From assembly GCF_003664125.1 (NCBI RefSeq), contig NZ_RCCP01000001.1:1364001-1428000 (forward strand): DNA of 64,000 nt, written 5' to 3'. The position numbers were made by a program, and so were the translations under genes. Source of the stretch: Planococcus citreus. Lineage in GTDB: Bacteria > Bacillota > Bacilli > Bacillales_A > Planococcaceae. The first letter of the stretch is position 1. Each line of letters opens with the position of its first letter. The notes under the pieces were generated by a model that searched no databases, had not been told where the DNA came from, and worked only from the letters and a program-made list of their open reading frames with translations. Below, piece after piece: positions 24,961 to 33,892 of this stretch.

Positions 24961-25818
24961 ATGAAAATTTTGGTGACAGGAGCTACAGGAAAACTGGGCT
25001 CAAAAGTAGTGGCATCTTTATTGAAACAAGTACCTGCTAGCGATCTTGCGGTAAGTGTCCGTAATCCCGAAAAAGCTGAAGACCTGCGCGCTCAAGGCGT
25101 AGACGTTCGCCACGGTGATTTCGATGCTTCGGAAACATTGGATCAAGCTTTTCAAGAAATCGACCGCTTATTGATCATATCAACTGACGGCGACAACGAA
25201 ACAAGAATCCGCCAACACAAGAATGCGGTTCACGCCGCTGAGCGCGCAGGCGTTAAATTTATCGCCTATACGAGCCTCGCCAATGCGACAGAAAGCCAAA
25301 ACTTGATGGCTCCGCCGCACGTAGCGACAGAAGCCGCTATCATCAAAACGGGCATCCCTTATGCCTTCCTTCGCAATAATTGGTATTTGGAAAATGAACT
25401 GGGCAGCATTCAAGCTGTAGAAGCAGGCGCGCCTTGGGTCACTTCGGCTGGTGAAGGAAAAGTCGGCTGGGCTTTACAGCAGGATTATGCCGACGCAGCT
25501 GTCGCCGTATTGACTGGCAGCGGCCACGAAAACAAAACTTACGAACTTTCTGGTCCCTTGTTAACACAGGAACAACTGGCTTCGGCACTTGGTGACGTAC
25601 TGGATAAACCAGTTTCCGTGCAGCAAGTAAGCGACGCAGAATACGCAGAAGTGATGAAAGGTGCCGGCGTGCCCGACTTCGCCATTCCGATCGTCGTCGG
25701 CATCCAGGAAAGCATCCGCAACGGTTCGCTCGCAGTCGCAAACAGCGATTTCGAACAAGTGCTCGGCCGCCCACTGACACCAATCAAAGATGGTCTCGCG
25801 CAGCTGGTTTCAAAATAA
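24961..25818 (+). CDS. NmrA/QorB-like NAD(P)H:quinone oxidoreductase (SDR superfamily)
   Basis: A 285-residue atypical short-chain dehydrogenase. The Rossmann motif is VTGATGKLGSKV, the second strand AVSVRNPEKAEDL suggests NADP preference, and the sequence runs through LLIISTDGD and YTSLANA to a C-terminal region typical of the QorB/YtfG group, which reduces quinones. AGGAGG lies 8 bases before the ATG at 24961; a GTG one codon earlier is closer than optimal. Control by the divergent Rrf2 protein is strongly suggested by three operator-like sites. Confidence 0.85.
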   Translation: MKILVTGATGKLGSKVVASLLKQVPASDLAVSVRNPEKAEDLRAQGVDVRHGDFDASETLDQAFQEIDRLLIISTDGDNETRIRQHKNAVHAAERAGVKFIAYTSLANATESQNLMAPPHVATEAAIIKTGIPYAFLRNNWYLENELGSIQAVEAGAPWVTSAGEGKVGWALQQDYADAAVAVLTGSGHENKTYELSGPLLTQEQLASALGDVLDKPVSVQQVSDAEYAEVMKGAGVPDFAIPIVVGIQESIRNGSLAVANSDFEQVLGRPLTPIKDGLAQLVSK

Positions 25819-25829
25819 AAAATTAAAAA

Positions 25830-25864
25830 GAAACGGAGCTGCTCTTGTCGATCAGCTCCGTTTC
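25830..25864 (+). terminator. Bidirectional Rho-independent terminator
   Basis: GAAACGGAGCTG / CAGCTCCGTTTC perfect 12-bp stem between convergent genes, T-rich on both flanks. Confidence 0.85.
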
Positions 25865-25871
25865 TTATTTA

Positions 25872-27503
25872 TTATTGTTGAGCTGTCAGCTCGGCTTCAA
25901 ACTGTTCTTTCAACTCGATCAATGCGGTTCTGTTTGCTGAGAGATCTTCAGGGTATCTTGCTAAAACGACATCGATCAAGTTCGCTTTTTCCCTTGGAGA
26001 GAATCCCCCAGTCACAGCATGCTCGCCTTCTAACACACCGTAGTAGCCTTTGAGTGGCTGGCCAATTTCAACCTGGTTTGCTAACTCCGATACTTCGGCA
26101 AAGACCTTTTTACTCCAAGCGCGCTCCCATTCTCCAGCTGAATCAACACCCATTTTTGCATATTTCACTGCTTCGGAAACGTCTGTAAACAATAAATCCT
26201 GAGTAACGTAACTATAAGAATTTGATAAACCTGTCATGCTCTCTGGATTGACGAGCCTCAGCTCATTCTGTCGATAAAGGTTCGTATTGTCGTAGTCTCC
26301 TATCTCCCTATACAGGCTCGCAATCCGATGGTTGGCCGTTTCTAAATTAGGAGCGGTTTCTGCAATTTCCAAAAAAATCTTCAACGCTTCTTCCGGCTTT
26401 CCATTTTGGTATTCTAACAAATCTGCCCTTTTCCACAAATCACTCAACTGCTCAAAACTAGCAAAAAACTCAGCCTCGTAATTTTCTAGAATTTTCCCGG
26501 TTACTTTTTTAAAACTTGATTCAAACGTAGAATGTTCCATTTCCGCAAAAATTCTCAGAAGAATATCTTCTCCCTTCCCATTTACCAAGAATTCTACAAA
26601 AGCACGGCTTTGAGTATAAGGACTATAGGGATCGGACAAATGATTTTCCCAGCCACCCGGATGCTCCAGTTTTTCAAAGGCAGCATATTTAATCGGGTAA
26701 TCCGGATCAAATGGCAGTGCCTGATCTTTTTCCGATAAATAAGTTGCTACGCCTTCCGCAAACCAAACAGGAATTTCAGAACTATACATCCCCCGCTCCT
26801 CCGCGATGCTGTAAAACAAATGATGCGTGTATTCATGGATGACCGAAACCTCGTCGATCGGCAGAGGCAAATGAATCGTCTGATCGTGTTCTTTGTAAAA
26901 TCCACTATACTCCGCCTGAATCGTTTCCCGAATCGGCATGTCAAGATTTTCTCCATAGAGAACGAAAGAAACTGGGGCGTCGGTTTCCCCTCCCAGCTCA
27001 CGCTCCAATTGCGGATGATTGGTTTCTACAAGGTCCACCAACTGTTCCATTTCTTCTAATGGTTCGCTTCCCGGTGCAAAATAAAATGTGATTCCATTGA
27101 TTTCTTTTGAATCCAATGTGGCCAAATCAATGGAACCGTCCTCTCCTGTGATTAGTCGGCGGTAATAAGTTAACTTCTCTTCAGGCGTCAGCTCCGTTGC
27201 TTCTGTCATGTCGTATTCAACATCATAGAGCAGAAAGTTTGTGCCGAATAAAAAGAGCGTAAAAATCCAGAACAAAATAGAAGAAGCTATCAGAAAGACA
27301 GCACTCGTTATTTTTTTCTTACTATCCCCCGCTTTTACAATCCAGACAATCGCCAACACAATGCCCGCGATTACGAAGACACTTACACCAAGCCAGGCAA
27401 TCAAGCTTTGCCCTACATCCAAATACAGCAGTAAAACTGCGAATCCAGCCGTCAGCAAAACCAAGCTGAGGAAGCTCAAAATAATATTTTTAACTATGTG
27501 CAT
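25872..27503 (-). CDS. Membrane-anchored gluzincin metallopeptidase (peptidase MA-like) with TPR-like repeats
   Basis: A 543-residue protein. Three membrane helices lie in residues about 8-95. An extracellular domain follows with the zinc motif HEYTHH (His223 onward) and the downstream WFAEGVATYLSE helix giving the third ligand, the signature of the peptidase MA/gluzincin group. Residues about 360-470 contain TPR-like helical pairs (EEALKIFLEIAETAPN, IGDYDNTNLYRQNELRLVNPE). Such proteins are common and uncharacterised in Bacillota. It has its own start site (AGAGGTG). No partner is evident. A 59-codon small membrane gene lies just downstream in coordinates but upstream in transcription. Confidence 0.8.
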   Translation of the reverse strand: MHIVKNIILSFLSLVLLTAGFAVLLLYLDVGQSLIAWLGVSVFVIAGIVLAIVWIVKAGDSKKKITSAVFLIASSILFWIFTLFLFGTNFLLYDVEYDMTEATELTPEEKLTYYRRLITGEDGSIDLATLDSKEINGITFYFAPGSEPLEEMEQLVDLVETNHPQLERELGGETDAPVSFVLYGENLDMPIRETIQAEYSGFYKEHDQTIHLPLPIDEVSVIHEYTHHLFYSIAEERGMYSSEIPVWFAEGVATYLSEKDQALPFDPDYPIKYAAFEKLEHPGGWENHLSDPYSPYTQSRAFVEFLVNGKGEDILLRIFAEMEHSTFESSFKKVTGKILENYEAEFFASFEQLSDLWKRADLLEYQNGKPEEALKIFLEIAETAPNLETANHRIASLYREIGDYDNTNLYRQNELRLVNPESMTGLSNSYSYVTQDLLFTDVSEAVKYAKMGVDSAGEWERAWSKKVFAEVSELANQVEIGQPLKGYYGVLEGEHAVTGGFSPREKANLIDVVLARYPEDLSANRTALIELKEQFEAELTAQQ

Positions 27504-27530
27504 AAGTCACCTCTATTTAAATCGAGCATC

Positions 27531-27710
27531 CTAATTTGATTTCTTCGTAGGTTTTGGTAAGAAAAAGGCGCTGCTTCCCATAAACCAACCACCTGCTACA
27601 GCCAGCGCAGTCCCGACGGCCACCGCAAAAGTGGATAAGTATGTGGATATATACATACCTGCCATAAGCATTATTGAACCTGTGGAAAACATAATCATGG
27701 TTTTTGTCAT
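27531..27710 (-). CDS. Small two-helix membrane protein, 59 aa
   Basis: A short reading frame, MTKTMIMFSTGSIMLMAG to FLPKPTKKSN. It has GAAGGAGCTGTAAGAA directly upstream of the ATG, two hydrophobic segments (residues about 5-20 and 26-51, glycine- and alanine-rich) and a basic tail. It sits between the ASCH gene and the gluzincin gene on the same strand, 27 bp ahead of the latter, so it may share the transcript. No family recognised. Confidence 0.6.
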   Translation of the reverse strand: MTKTMIMFSTGSIMLMAGMYISTYLSTFAVAVGTALAVAGGWFMGSSAFFLPKPTKKSN

Positions 27711-27744
27711 TTCTTACAGCTCCTTCAACAGCTTATCCACCGTT

Positions 27745-28080
27745 TTAAGATGAAAGCAGCTCAATTTCAATCGCCAAGCTGCCCCATTCCTGTTCACGCG
27801 CTGATGAATAGAAGGTGTGAATGGATTCAACGCGCTTTTCAATATTGTTATCCACAATTCCGAATTTCTCAGCGGGAATGTCTTCAAACATTTCCCGAAA
27901 CGTCGGATATGTGCATAACTTTGTGATTTTCACTATTAGTTTTTCGTCTTCGCCGGGCAGTTTCGTGAATTCTATCGTATCTCCCTGCTCCAACTTTCTC
28001 CGCTTTGGATCGTTCAGCCTGATTTCGACTATTTTCTTCCCAGACTGGATCGCTTGGAAAGGTTCTTCGTAAAGTTTCAT
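27745..28080 (-). CDS. ASCH-domain protein
   Basis: A 111-residue ASCH/PUA-like fold protein, probably RNA-binding. MKLYEEPFQAIQSGKKIVEIRLNDPKRRKL holds the conserved GxKxxExR signature, followed by GDTIEFTKLPG and an FREMFEDIPAEKFG helix. The ATG at 28080 overlaps the stop of the kinase gene (ATGA) and has GGAG six bases before it; an in-frame ATG four codons upstream is less well placed. Related ASCH proteins process modified nucleosides or regulate translation; the specific role is unknown. Confidence 0.85.
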   Translation of the reverse strand: MKLYEEPFQAIQSGKKIVEIRLNDPKRRKLEQGDTIEFTKLPGEDEKLIVKITKLCTYPTFREMFEDIPAEKFGIVDNNIEKRVESIHTFYSSAREQEWGSLAIEIELLSS

Positions 28081-28631
28081 CTTGTGCTCCATTGTTTTCC
28101 CACTTTCTCCATCAATTGATCGCCAAGGTCCTTTATAGTTAAAGTTCCATCTACAATTAAATCCGAATCTGGCTGAATCTTATTGAGCATGTGGATGTAA
28201 GCACGCCTTCCATGGCTTGCATAATAATTCACTTGCGCCACTATTTCTTCTTCGGAACTATCGTGAAAGTCTCTGCTAATCCTCCGGGCTAAGGCAAGAT
28301 CCAGTGGTGTATCAATAAAGACAGCTAAATCAATATACTCTTTCATTCGCATGTGTTGATACGCAAAAGGATAGTCTAAAAATATGTACTCTACTGGCTG
28401 CTTCAGCAATTCCACGAAATCAGCAACAAACGGCTCGAGATTCCACTCATGAGAATCGGCGCCGCGGTCGACCCACTCCAATACATCTTCCGGTCCATGC
28501 AAGTCATAATCATCAAAGAACAGCGCTTCGGCATTATTGATATGCTTGGCCAAATGAGTGACGAGCGCGGTTTTACCACCGCCTGAAACACCCGTAATTG
28601 CAATGGTAATGGGCTTTTTCAATTCGTTCAC
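28077..28631 (-). CDS. Uridine-kinase-like P-loop small-molecule kinase
   Basis: A 184-residue P-loop protein. The Walker A is GVSGGGKTALV; a FFDDYDLHGPEDVLEW segment is like the substrate site of uridine kinases; FLDYPFAY, FIDTPLDLALARRISRD (lid region) and DLIVDGTL follow. The start is a GTG overlapping the stop of the preceding small membrane gene (GTGA). It is coupled to an ASCH protein downstream. It could phosphorylate a nucleoside or another small metabolite. Confidence 0.8.
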   Translation of the reverse strand: MNELKKPITIAITGVSGGGKTALVTHLAKHINNAEALFFDDYDLHGPEDVLEWVDRGADSHEWNLEPFVADFVELLKQPVEYIFLDYPFAYQHMRMKEYIDLAVFIDTPLDLALARRISRDFHDSSEEEIVAQVNYYASHGRRAYIHMLNKIQPDSDLIVDGTLTIKDLGDQLMEKVGKQWSTR

Positions 28632-28834
28632 CGGCTCTCTCTTATGGAACCATCAGTTTCCGATCTTTTTTTGTTCATTCTAGACATAATGACAAATAAC
28701 ATAGCTATTAGATTGGCCAAAAACATAATGATGTAATAGATGTTTGTGTCGCCTTCCATTAGATAAGTGCCGTATCTTAGCGTGTTGACTGCTAGGACAA
28801 TGACTAAAAATATATGAGTTTTTTTATTCAACGA
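28628..28834 (-). CDS. Two-helix membrane protein, 68 aa
   Basis: The start is set at a TTG (28834) because AAGAGGAG lies 7 bases before it; an ATG at 28900 would overlap the upstream GNAT gene and lacks a site. Two membrane helices (residues about 5-20 and 32-50) are followed by a basic tail (SRMNKKRSETDGSIRESR). The stop overlaps the GTG start of the kinase gene, so the small protein, kinase and ASCH protein form one coupled operon. Function unknown. Confidence 0.65.
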   Translation of the reverse strand, partial: SLNKKTHIFLVIVLAVNTLRYGTYLMEGDTNIYYIIMFLANLIAMLFVIMSRMNKKRSETDGSIRESR

Positions 28835-28887
28835 AACACTCCTCTTAAAATAATTCCTTGCATCGGCTGTTTGAAGAAATCCATCAC

Positions 28888-29436
28888 CTACTTTTTCCAC
28901 TCTTCTCGCAGTATCCCCATCTTGATGGCATCGAAATATTCCCCGTCCACCATCCGTGCTTTTCGGATGCGTGCCTCTTCTTTCATGCCGATCTTTTCCG
29001 CAACTTTCATCATCCTTTCATTGCCTGACCAGGTCGACATTCCAAGCCTGTGCAGGTCCGTCGATTCGAAAAGGAAATCTATCCATAAGGTATAGGCTTC
29101 TCTGCCATAACCGCCGTTCCAGTAATTTTTATCGTAGATGACGATTCCTGTTTCAAGCCAATTGGTGTTTTGGTCCACCCAATAAGCGCCTACATAACCA
29201 ATCACTTTTTCGCCTGCCCTAATCGTTAGGGAAGTCGGAACATCCGCAGCAATCTCCTCACCATTTAGCCATTTTTCCCTGTGCTGTTCTTTGCTCATAT
29301 GTTCTTCAGGAATATACGGACCATTCCACTTTTTTGCTTCTTGCTGTTTTTCTTCAAACCGCCAGAAATATAGTTCATCTAAGCTCTCTGCTGTATTTTT
29401 GATTAACTCAATTTTTCTTCCTTTAATATCAACCAT
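28888..29436 (-). CDS. GNAT N-acetyltransferase
   Basis: A 182-residue RimJ/YdaF-like acetyltransferase. FWRFEEKQQEAKKWNGPYIPEE is an N-terminal feature of this subgroup; VIGYVGAYWVD and ETGIVIYDKNYWNGGYGREAYTLW provide the acetyl-CoA site; GMSTWSGNERMMKVAEKIGMKEEARIRKA is the C-terminal motif. It lies 53 bp upstream of the small membrane/kinase/ASCH operon on the same strand. Substrate unknown. Confidence 0.87.
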   Translation of the reverse strand: MVDIKGRKIELIKNTAESLDELYFWRFEEKQQEAKKWNGPYIPEEHMSKEQHREKWLNGEEIAADVPTSLTIRAGEKVIGYVGAYWVDQNTNWLETGIVIYDKNYWNGGYGREAYTLWIDFLFESTDLHRLGMSTWSGNERMMKVAEKIGMKEEARIRKARMVDGEYFDAIKMGILREEWKK

Positions 29437-29731
29437 TTTTTATAATCTACCTTTCTAAATCCACTTAACACTAAATTTGATCTCTCAACGTCGCTTACAT
29501 AATAGTGCGGCTAGTATCTTCGACAAGTGAGTGCTATAAACTTTTGATTTCTGTATTGTTAAAACTCATAATCGAAAGCCCACTTTAAAACTTCGTAAAT
29601 GAATTTCATTCCTTTCTACTATATCCAATTTTTGTATACACATCCAATCAACTTACAGAATATTGTAGTATAATTAAGAGAATATTTTTAAGCAGCAATT
29701 AGAAGCTTGTCTAATGAAATGGAGGAAGAAC

Positions 29732-30499
29732 ATGACAAAGCAATGGATAGGCCAGTGCATGGATATTGGAGGAATCCAGCTTTACTTTGAAGAACTTGGT
29801 GAAAGCAAAGAGAGTCCTGTCATTGTTTTTGATTCAGGCAATGGATGGAGAACGAAAAGCTGGAACCCGATTAAGGCGGAGGTCTCTGCATTTTCCAGAA
29901 TGCTCGTGTACAACCGGGCGGGTCTCGGAAAAAGCACCATCGACGACCGACCGCGCCATAGTCTGCAAAACGTTGAAAATTTACGGCTGCTGCTTCAAAA
30001 AACGAACGTGAAACCACCCTATATTCTAGTCGGACATTCCTTCGGTGGCTTGAACGTCCGTTTATACGCCAGTCTATATCCTGAAGAAGTGGCAGGTGTG
30101 CTGCTCTTAGACGCTTGCCACGAAGATCAAAACAAATTGATGGCCCCGGCGCTGTCTCCCCCAAACCAGAAACAGTATTACAGGCAATTTGCGGTAGAAG
30201 GCACATTAGCAGACTTCGAAGAAAGCTTGGAGCAAGTACGGAAACACAAAACACTCGGCGATATGCCCTTGACTATCGTTACCGGCGGCAACCAGCCTGT
30301 CCACACCCCTGAATCTTGGGCCCATTGGATGGATTTCCAGAAAGATTTAGTAGCTTTAAGTTCGAATAGCCGGCACGTCGTTCTTGAAGACGCGGGACAC
30401 GCCGTTCACATCGATAACCCTCAAGCAGTCGTTGAGGAAATTCACAAGATGCTTGAAACTTTGAAGCGCCCTGCCGAACCATTGCTAAAGGAGAAGTGA
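29732..30499 (+). CDS. Alpha/beta hydrolase
   Basis: A 255-residue alpha/beta-hydrolase fold protein. The nucleophile elbow is GHSFGG, the oxyanion region is FDSGNGW, RAGLGKS is the typical strand-5 turn, LLLDACHE may supply an acid, and the catalytic His is in DAGHAVHIDNP near the C-terminus. The ATG at 29732 follows TGGAGGAAGAAC; an ATG six codons upstream overlaps that site. Monocistronic. Substrate not predictable. Confidence 0.85.
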   Translation: MTKQWIGQCMDIGGIQLYFEELGESKESPVIVFDSGNGWRTKSWNPIKAEVSAFSRMLVYNRAGLGKSTIDDRPRHSLQNVENLRLLLQKTNVKPPYILVGHSFGGLNVRLYASLYPEEVAGVLLLDACHEDQNKLMAPALSPPNQKQYYRQFAVEGTLADFEESLEQVRKHKTLGDMPLTIVTGGNQPVHTPESWAHWMDFQKDLVALSSNSRHVVLEDAGHAVHIDNPQAVVEEIHKMLETLKRPAEPLLKEK

Positions 30500-30611
30500 G
30501 AATTCATTGCTTACCTAGCTACGCGAAAAACACCTCTAAACAATGGGGTTCTTACTTGTGGGTGTAGTAACTCTAGTTGCTTTCATGATAATGAAAAATT
30601 TGAAATGAACA

Positions 30612-30646
30612 AAAGCGTATTCGGTAAATTCGAATACGCTTTTTTT
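30612..30646 (+). terminator. Rho-independent terminator
   Basis: AAAGCGTATTCG / CGAATACGCTTTTTTT, 7-base loop, about 110 bp downstream of the hydrolase stop. Confidence 0.88.
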
Positions 30647-30788
30647 GATACTTGTGGCTTTAACGAATAGAGCCCAAAAGAGATTTTTTACTTTACTTTC
30701 TACAAGGCACACCTTCATCTTATGCTCTTAGTTTAATTAAAGTTATAATGAAAGCAATTGATAAAAGTACGTATAGAGGTGGTATAAC

Positions 30789-31388
30789 ATGATGAATACC
30801 TTCCGCAGACATAAACTCCATGAAGTTGCACCCAAACCCAAAAATACGCTTCAGTTTAATGAGCAGACTGCACCCGAAGCATTGCAGGCAATCATCGACA
30901 ATTTGTCGGCGATCCTCCGCGACGCCCGTTCCGAGCAGCGCGAAGTCGTTTATTTGTGCATCGGATCTGACCGGTATATCGGTGATTCCTTAGGGCCTCT
31001 CACCGGAAGCTTGATTGTGGAAAATGCCAAAATCGAGCGCGTATACGGGACATTGGAAGAGCCTATCCATGCGTTCAATTTAAAGCCTGCTTTAAAAGAC
31101 ATCCAAAAAACCTATCACCATCCGCTGATCATCTGCGTCGATGCGAGCCTCGGCGCGAAAGAACAAGTTGGCGATGTGCTATTTGTAGACGCTCCGCTGA
31201 TGCCAGGAAAAGCACTGGAGAGAATGCTTCCGGAAACCGGCGACTATCATTTCCAAGGGATCGTGAACTATTTGGATCCCCTCCCAACCTCACAGTTTTT
31301 GAACGACACGCGCCTCCATACGGTCATGAAGCTGTCCCGATTAATCGCTCACGTCATCACAGAAAGCGAACAACAAGCAAGCCAATAA
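30789..31388 (+). CDS. yyaC: YyaC family protein (DUF1256, GPR-protease-like fold)
   Basis: A 199-residue protein matching the YyaC family: VVYLCIGSDRYIGDSLGPLTGSL, then VYGTLEEPIHAFNL and ICVDASLGAKEQVGDV. In sporulating Bacillus it is a sporulation-associated protein related to the GPR spore protease and hydrogenase-maturation proteases. In non-sporulating Planococcaceae it is retained with unknown function. AGAGGTGG precedes the double ATG. A strong bidirectional terminator follows. Confidence 0.88.
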   Translation: MMNTFRRHKLHEVAPKPKNTLQFNEQTAPEALQAIIDNLSAILRDARSEQREVVYLCIGSDRYIGDSLGPLTGSLIVENAKIERVYGTLEEPIHAFNLKPALKDIQKTYHHPLIICVDASLGAKEQVGDVLFVDAPLMPGKALERMLPETGDYHFQGIVNYLDPLPTSQFLNDTRLHTVMKLSRLIAHVITESEQQASQ

Positions 31389-31423
31389 AAAAGATTCCGC
31401 CCCAGCCGGGCGGAATCTTTTTT
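31387..31423 (+). terminator. Bidirectional Rho-independent terminator
   Basis: AAAAAAGATTCCGCCC / GGGCGGAATCTTTTTT stem between convergent yyaC and the CitMHS gene. Confidence 0.92.
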
Positions 31424-31426
31424 AAG

Positions 31427-32710
31427 TTAAATGGCCCCGGTAATGAAAGCCACCGCAATAATGGATAAGCAGCAAAGGAATGCCCATTTGAATGCGAATT
31501 TCTGCATTTCCCCAAAATCCTTCCTGATCATCCCCACTACCAATAAGGTCGAAGCCACTAATGGGCTCAAGAAGTGTATCGGCTGCCCTAAGACGGAAGC
31601 ACGTGCGATTTCAAGAGGACTCACGCCATACGCTGCGCCCGCTTCCGCCAAGATTGGCAACACGCCGAAATAATAAGCATCATTCGACAAAGCAAACGTA
31701 AACGGCATGCTCGTAATGGCAACGATCAATGGGTAATAAGAGCCGACAGACGCCGGAATAATCGAGATCAACGAGTTGGAAATGGCATCGACCATTTGCG
31801 TGCCAGAGAAAATTCCTGAGAAGATACCGGCAGCAAAGACCAGTACGACGACCGTGATGGCATTGCCGGAATGCGCCAGAATGCGTTCTTTTTGCATTTG
31901 CAGGTCGGGATAGTTAATGGCAGCTGCCAACACGAAGCCGATCAGGAAACTGACGGCAGCGGGCAAGATCCCCGTTACCAAGACGCTCATGACGGCCAGT
32001 ACCAATACGAGGTTGACCCAGATCAATTGCGGCTTTTTCAAATCTTCGTCCAAGGCATGGGTAGCGGCAACTTGAAGCATGCTTTCGGAATTAGCAGGAA
32101 TGTTTTCCACTTTAATGATGCCGAGCCGTTCGCGTTCTTTTTTCCCCATCATGTACGCAATTCCCAAAATGCTCAGGATTCCTGCAAACATCGTTGGAAG
32201 AATCGGAATGAAAAATTCATTGGCATCCAAGCCTAACGCAGCGATAGCCCTTGTCGCCGGACCGCCCCACGGCGTCATGCCGCTGATGATACTGACGGAC
32301 ATAATGGAAATGGTTGCCAACACCAACGGGTTCATGCCGAGGCGGATGTACAGCGCAAGCATCGCTGAAATGGTGATCATATGCGTCGTCGTGCCATCGC
32401 CGTCCAATGACGCAATCATGGCGATGACCGCTGTCCCGATCGCAATTTTCACCGGATCCCCTTTCACCAACTTCATGACTCGATTGATCAATGGGTCAAA
32501 CAGCCCGGCATCGATCAAAATGCCGAAGAACAAGATCGCAAACAGCAACAAAGCTGCGGACGGGGCGACTTGTTTAAGCCCGTCCATCATCATTGTCCCT
32601 AAACCGGACCAAAATCCGCCGATGACGGCAAAGACGATTGGCACCACCACCAACGCGGAGACCGGCGACATTTTTTTCGCCATGATCAAATACGTAAATA
32701 CAATTACCAT
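31427..32710 (-). CDS. CitMHS-family citrate/divalent-metal:proton symporter
   Basis: A 427-residue transporter of the citrate-Mg2+/Ca2+ symporter family. It has about twelve helices and the conserved motifs SLDGDGTTTHMI, SGMTPWGGPATRA, SNDAYYFGVLPILAEAG and ASVLGQPIHFLSPLV. The ATG at 32710 is preceded by GGGG. However, the frame continues upstream through ILTLLGVS, which completes the first helix, to an ATT at 32734 that sits 7 bases after AGAGGGGGA, so a non-canonical start is possible. The gene follows a LysR regulator and faces a PrpF gene: uptake of a tricarboxylate or related acid is likely. Confidence 0.9.
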   Translation of the reverse strand: MVIVFTYLIMAKKMSPVSALVVVPIVFAVIGGFWSGLGTMMMDGLKQVAPSAALLLFAILFFGILIDAGLFDPLINRVMKLVKGDPVKIAIGTAVIAMIASLDGDGTTTHMITISAMLALYIRLGMNPLVLATISIMSVSIISGMTPWGGPATRAIAALGLDANEFFIPILPTMFAGILSILGIAYMMGKKERERLGIIKVENIPANSESMLQVAATHALDEDLKKPQLIWVNLVLVLAVMSVLVTGILPAAVSFLIGFVLAAAINYPDLQMQKERILAHSGNAITVVVLVFAAGIFSGIFSGTQMVDAISNSLISIIPASVGSYYPLIVAITSMPFTFALSNDAYYFGVLPILAEAGAAYGVSPLEIARASVLGQPIHFLSPLVASTLLVVGMIRKDFGEMQKFAFKWAFLCCLSIIAVAFITGAI

Positions 32711-32829
32711 GGAAACCCCTAATAGTGTAAGAATATAAATTCCCCCTCTAAATGTATTCGCTTACATAACAATTAAATTTCCCACCCCTTGGCAAATTAG
32801 CGATACGAATTAGTTTTAAGAATATTCTA

Positions 32830-32846
32830 TTACTTAAAATAAGTAA
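32830..32846. promoter_or_regulatory. Palindrome upstream of the CitMHS gene
   Basis: TTACTTAAAATAAGTAA is a perfect 6-base-arm palindrome in the 154-bp gap between the LysR gene and the transporter gene; a candidate operator. No proof of binding. Confidence 0.35.
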
Positions 32847-32888
32847 AATAGAGAGAATTTATAATAAAGACACAAAAAAACTTATAAC

Positions 32889-33764
32889 CTAAACTTCGGA
32901 CAGAAGCGACGGGTGGTTTTTCAAGAAATCTACAAACTTTTGGACGGTCGACAGCTTCAAAAATTCCTGGTTGTACATCAGCCACGTATCCCGCATAACC
33001 GGTTCCCCGTCTTTATAGAACAACGGATATTTATGGATCTCATCGGAAGGGCGCAGGCAAATTTCGGGAAGGATGGCGATTCCTAAGTCGTTCTTGACCA
33101 TTTCCTTGCACGTCTCCTGCCGGTCAGTCTCCATCGTAATGATCGGCGGCTCGTTGTATTGATCGTGCCACCATTTATTGATGATGTCTTTCAAGGAGCT
33201 GTCGGTTTTGTAATTGATAAACGGCAATTCAGGCACTTCTTCCATATTCACTTCATTTTTTGAGATTAAAAACAGTTGTTCCGTATGCAACAGCGATTTT
33301 GACCCGGTCCAGTTATAGTCGCCGCGCAAAATCCCCAAATGGACTTCCGATGAATTGAGCAATCCCATAACGTCCGCACTCCATCCCGTGTTCACGCTGA
33401 ACTGCACTTTCGGATGGGCCGTGATGAATTCCTTCAATAAGGCAGGCAATTTATACTGCGCGAAATTGCTCGATACCCCGAGCCTCAGGATCCCTTGGAC
33501 TTCCTGGTTCATATTCTGGATATAATCTTTGGCGTTCTGCAATTTCGTAATCATTTCATCCGCGTATTGGGCGAGATATATACCTTCTGACGTCAGCTCG
33601 ATGCCTTTTTTGGTTTTAAAGAAGAGTTTTGTCCCCATATCTTTCTCCAGATTCTTTAAGCGATACGTCAAAGCCGGCTGCGAAATATACAAGCGTTCCG
33701 AAGCGCGGCTGATGTTTTTCTCTTCATATAAAACCTGCATGGCTTCCCAATCTTTTTCGTCCAT
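32889..33764 (-). CDS. LysR-family transcriptional regulator
   Basis: A 291-residue LysR regulator. The N-terminal winged HTH is MQVLYEEKNISRASERLYISQPALTYRLKNLEKDMGTKLF, followed by the linker helix and a periplasmic-binding-like effector domain (residues about 90-291). The ATG at 33764 follows GGAGTGGACAGA; the ATG at 33782 has no site. It is divergent from prpF and upstream of the CitMHS transporter on the same strand, so it probably activates both in response to the transported acid. Confidence 0.9.
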   Translation of the reverse strand: MDEKDWEAMQVLYEEKNISRASERLYISQPALTYRLKNLEKDMGTKLFFKTKKGIELTSEGIYLAQYADEMITKLQNAKDYIQNMNQEVQGILRLGVSSNFAQYKLPALLKEFITAHPKVQFSVNTGWSADVMGLLNSSEVHLGILRGDYNWTGSKSLLHTEQLFLISKNEVNMEEVPELPFINYKTDSSLKDIINKWWHDQYNEPPIITMETDRQETCKEMVKNDLGIAILPEICLRPSDEIHKYPLFYKDGEPVMRDTWLMYNQEFLKLSTVQKFVDFLKNHPSLLSEV

Positions 33765-33827
33765 TCTGTCCACTCCAATCATGTTATAAGTTTTTTTTAG
33801 AACAACACCTTAATAATATCTATTTCA

Positions 33828-33850
33828 CTTATGACTAAAAATACCATAAG
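33828..33850. promoter_or_regulatory. LysR-type operator between lysR and prpF
   Basis: CTTATG-N11-CATAAG fits the T-N11-A interrupted palindrome of LysR regulators; a further CATAAG half-site follows at 33858-33863. It sits in the 128-bp divergent promoter region. Confidence 0.6.
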
Positions 33851-33892
33851 CTTTTTTCATAAGCAATCGAACTTACGAAAGGTGGCTGCAGC

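Noticed and set aside
30542-30607. 21-codon hydrophobic frame MGFLLVGVV... just before a terminator
   Set aside because: No ribosome binding site; could be a remnant but there is nothing to support a gene.
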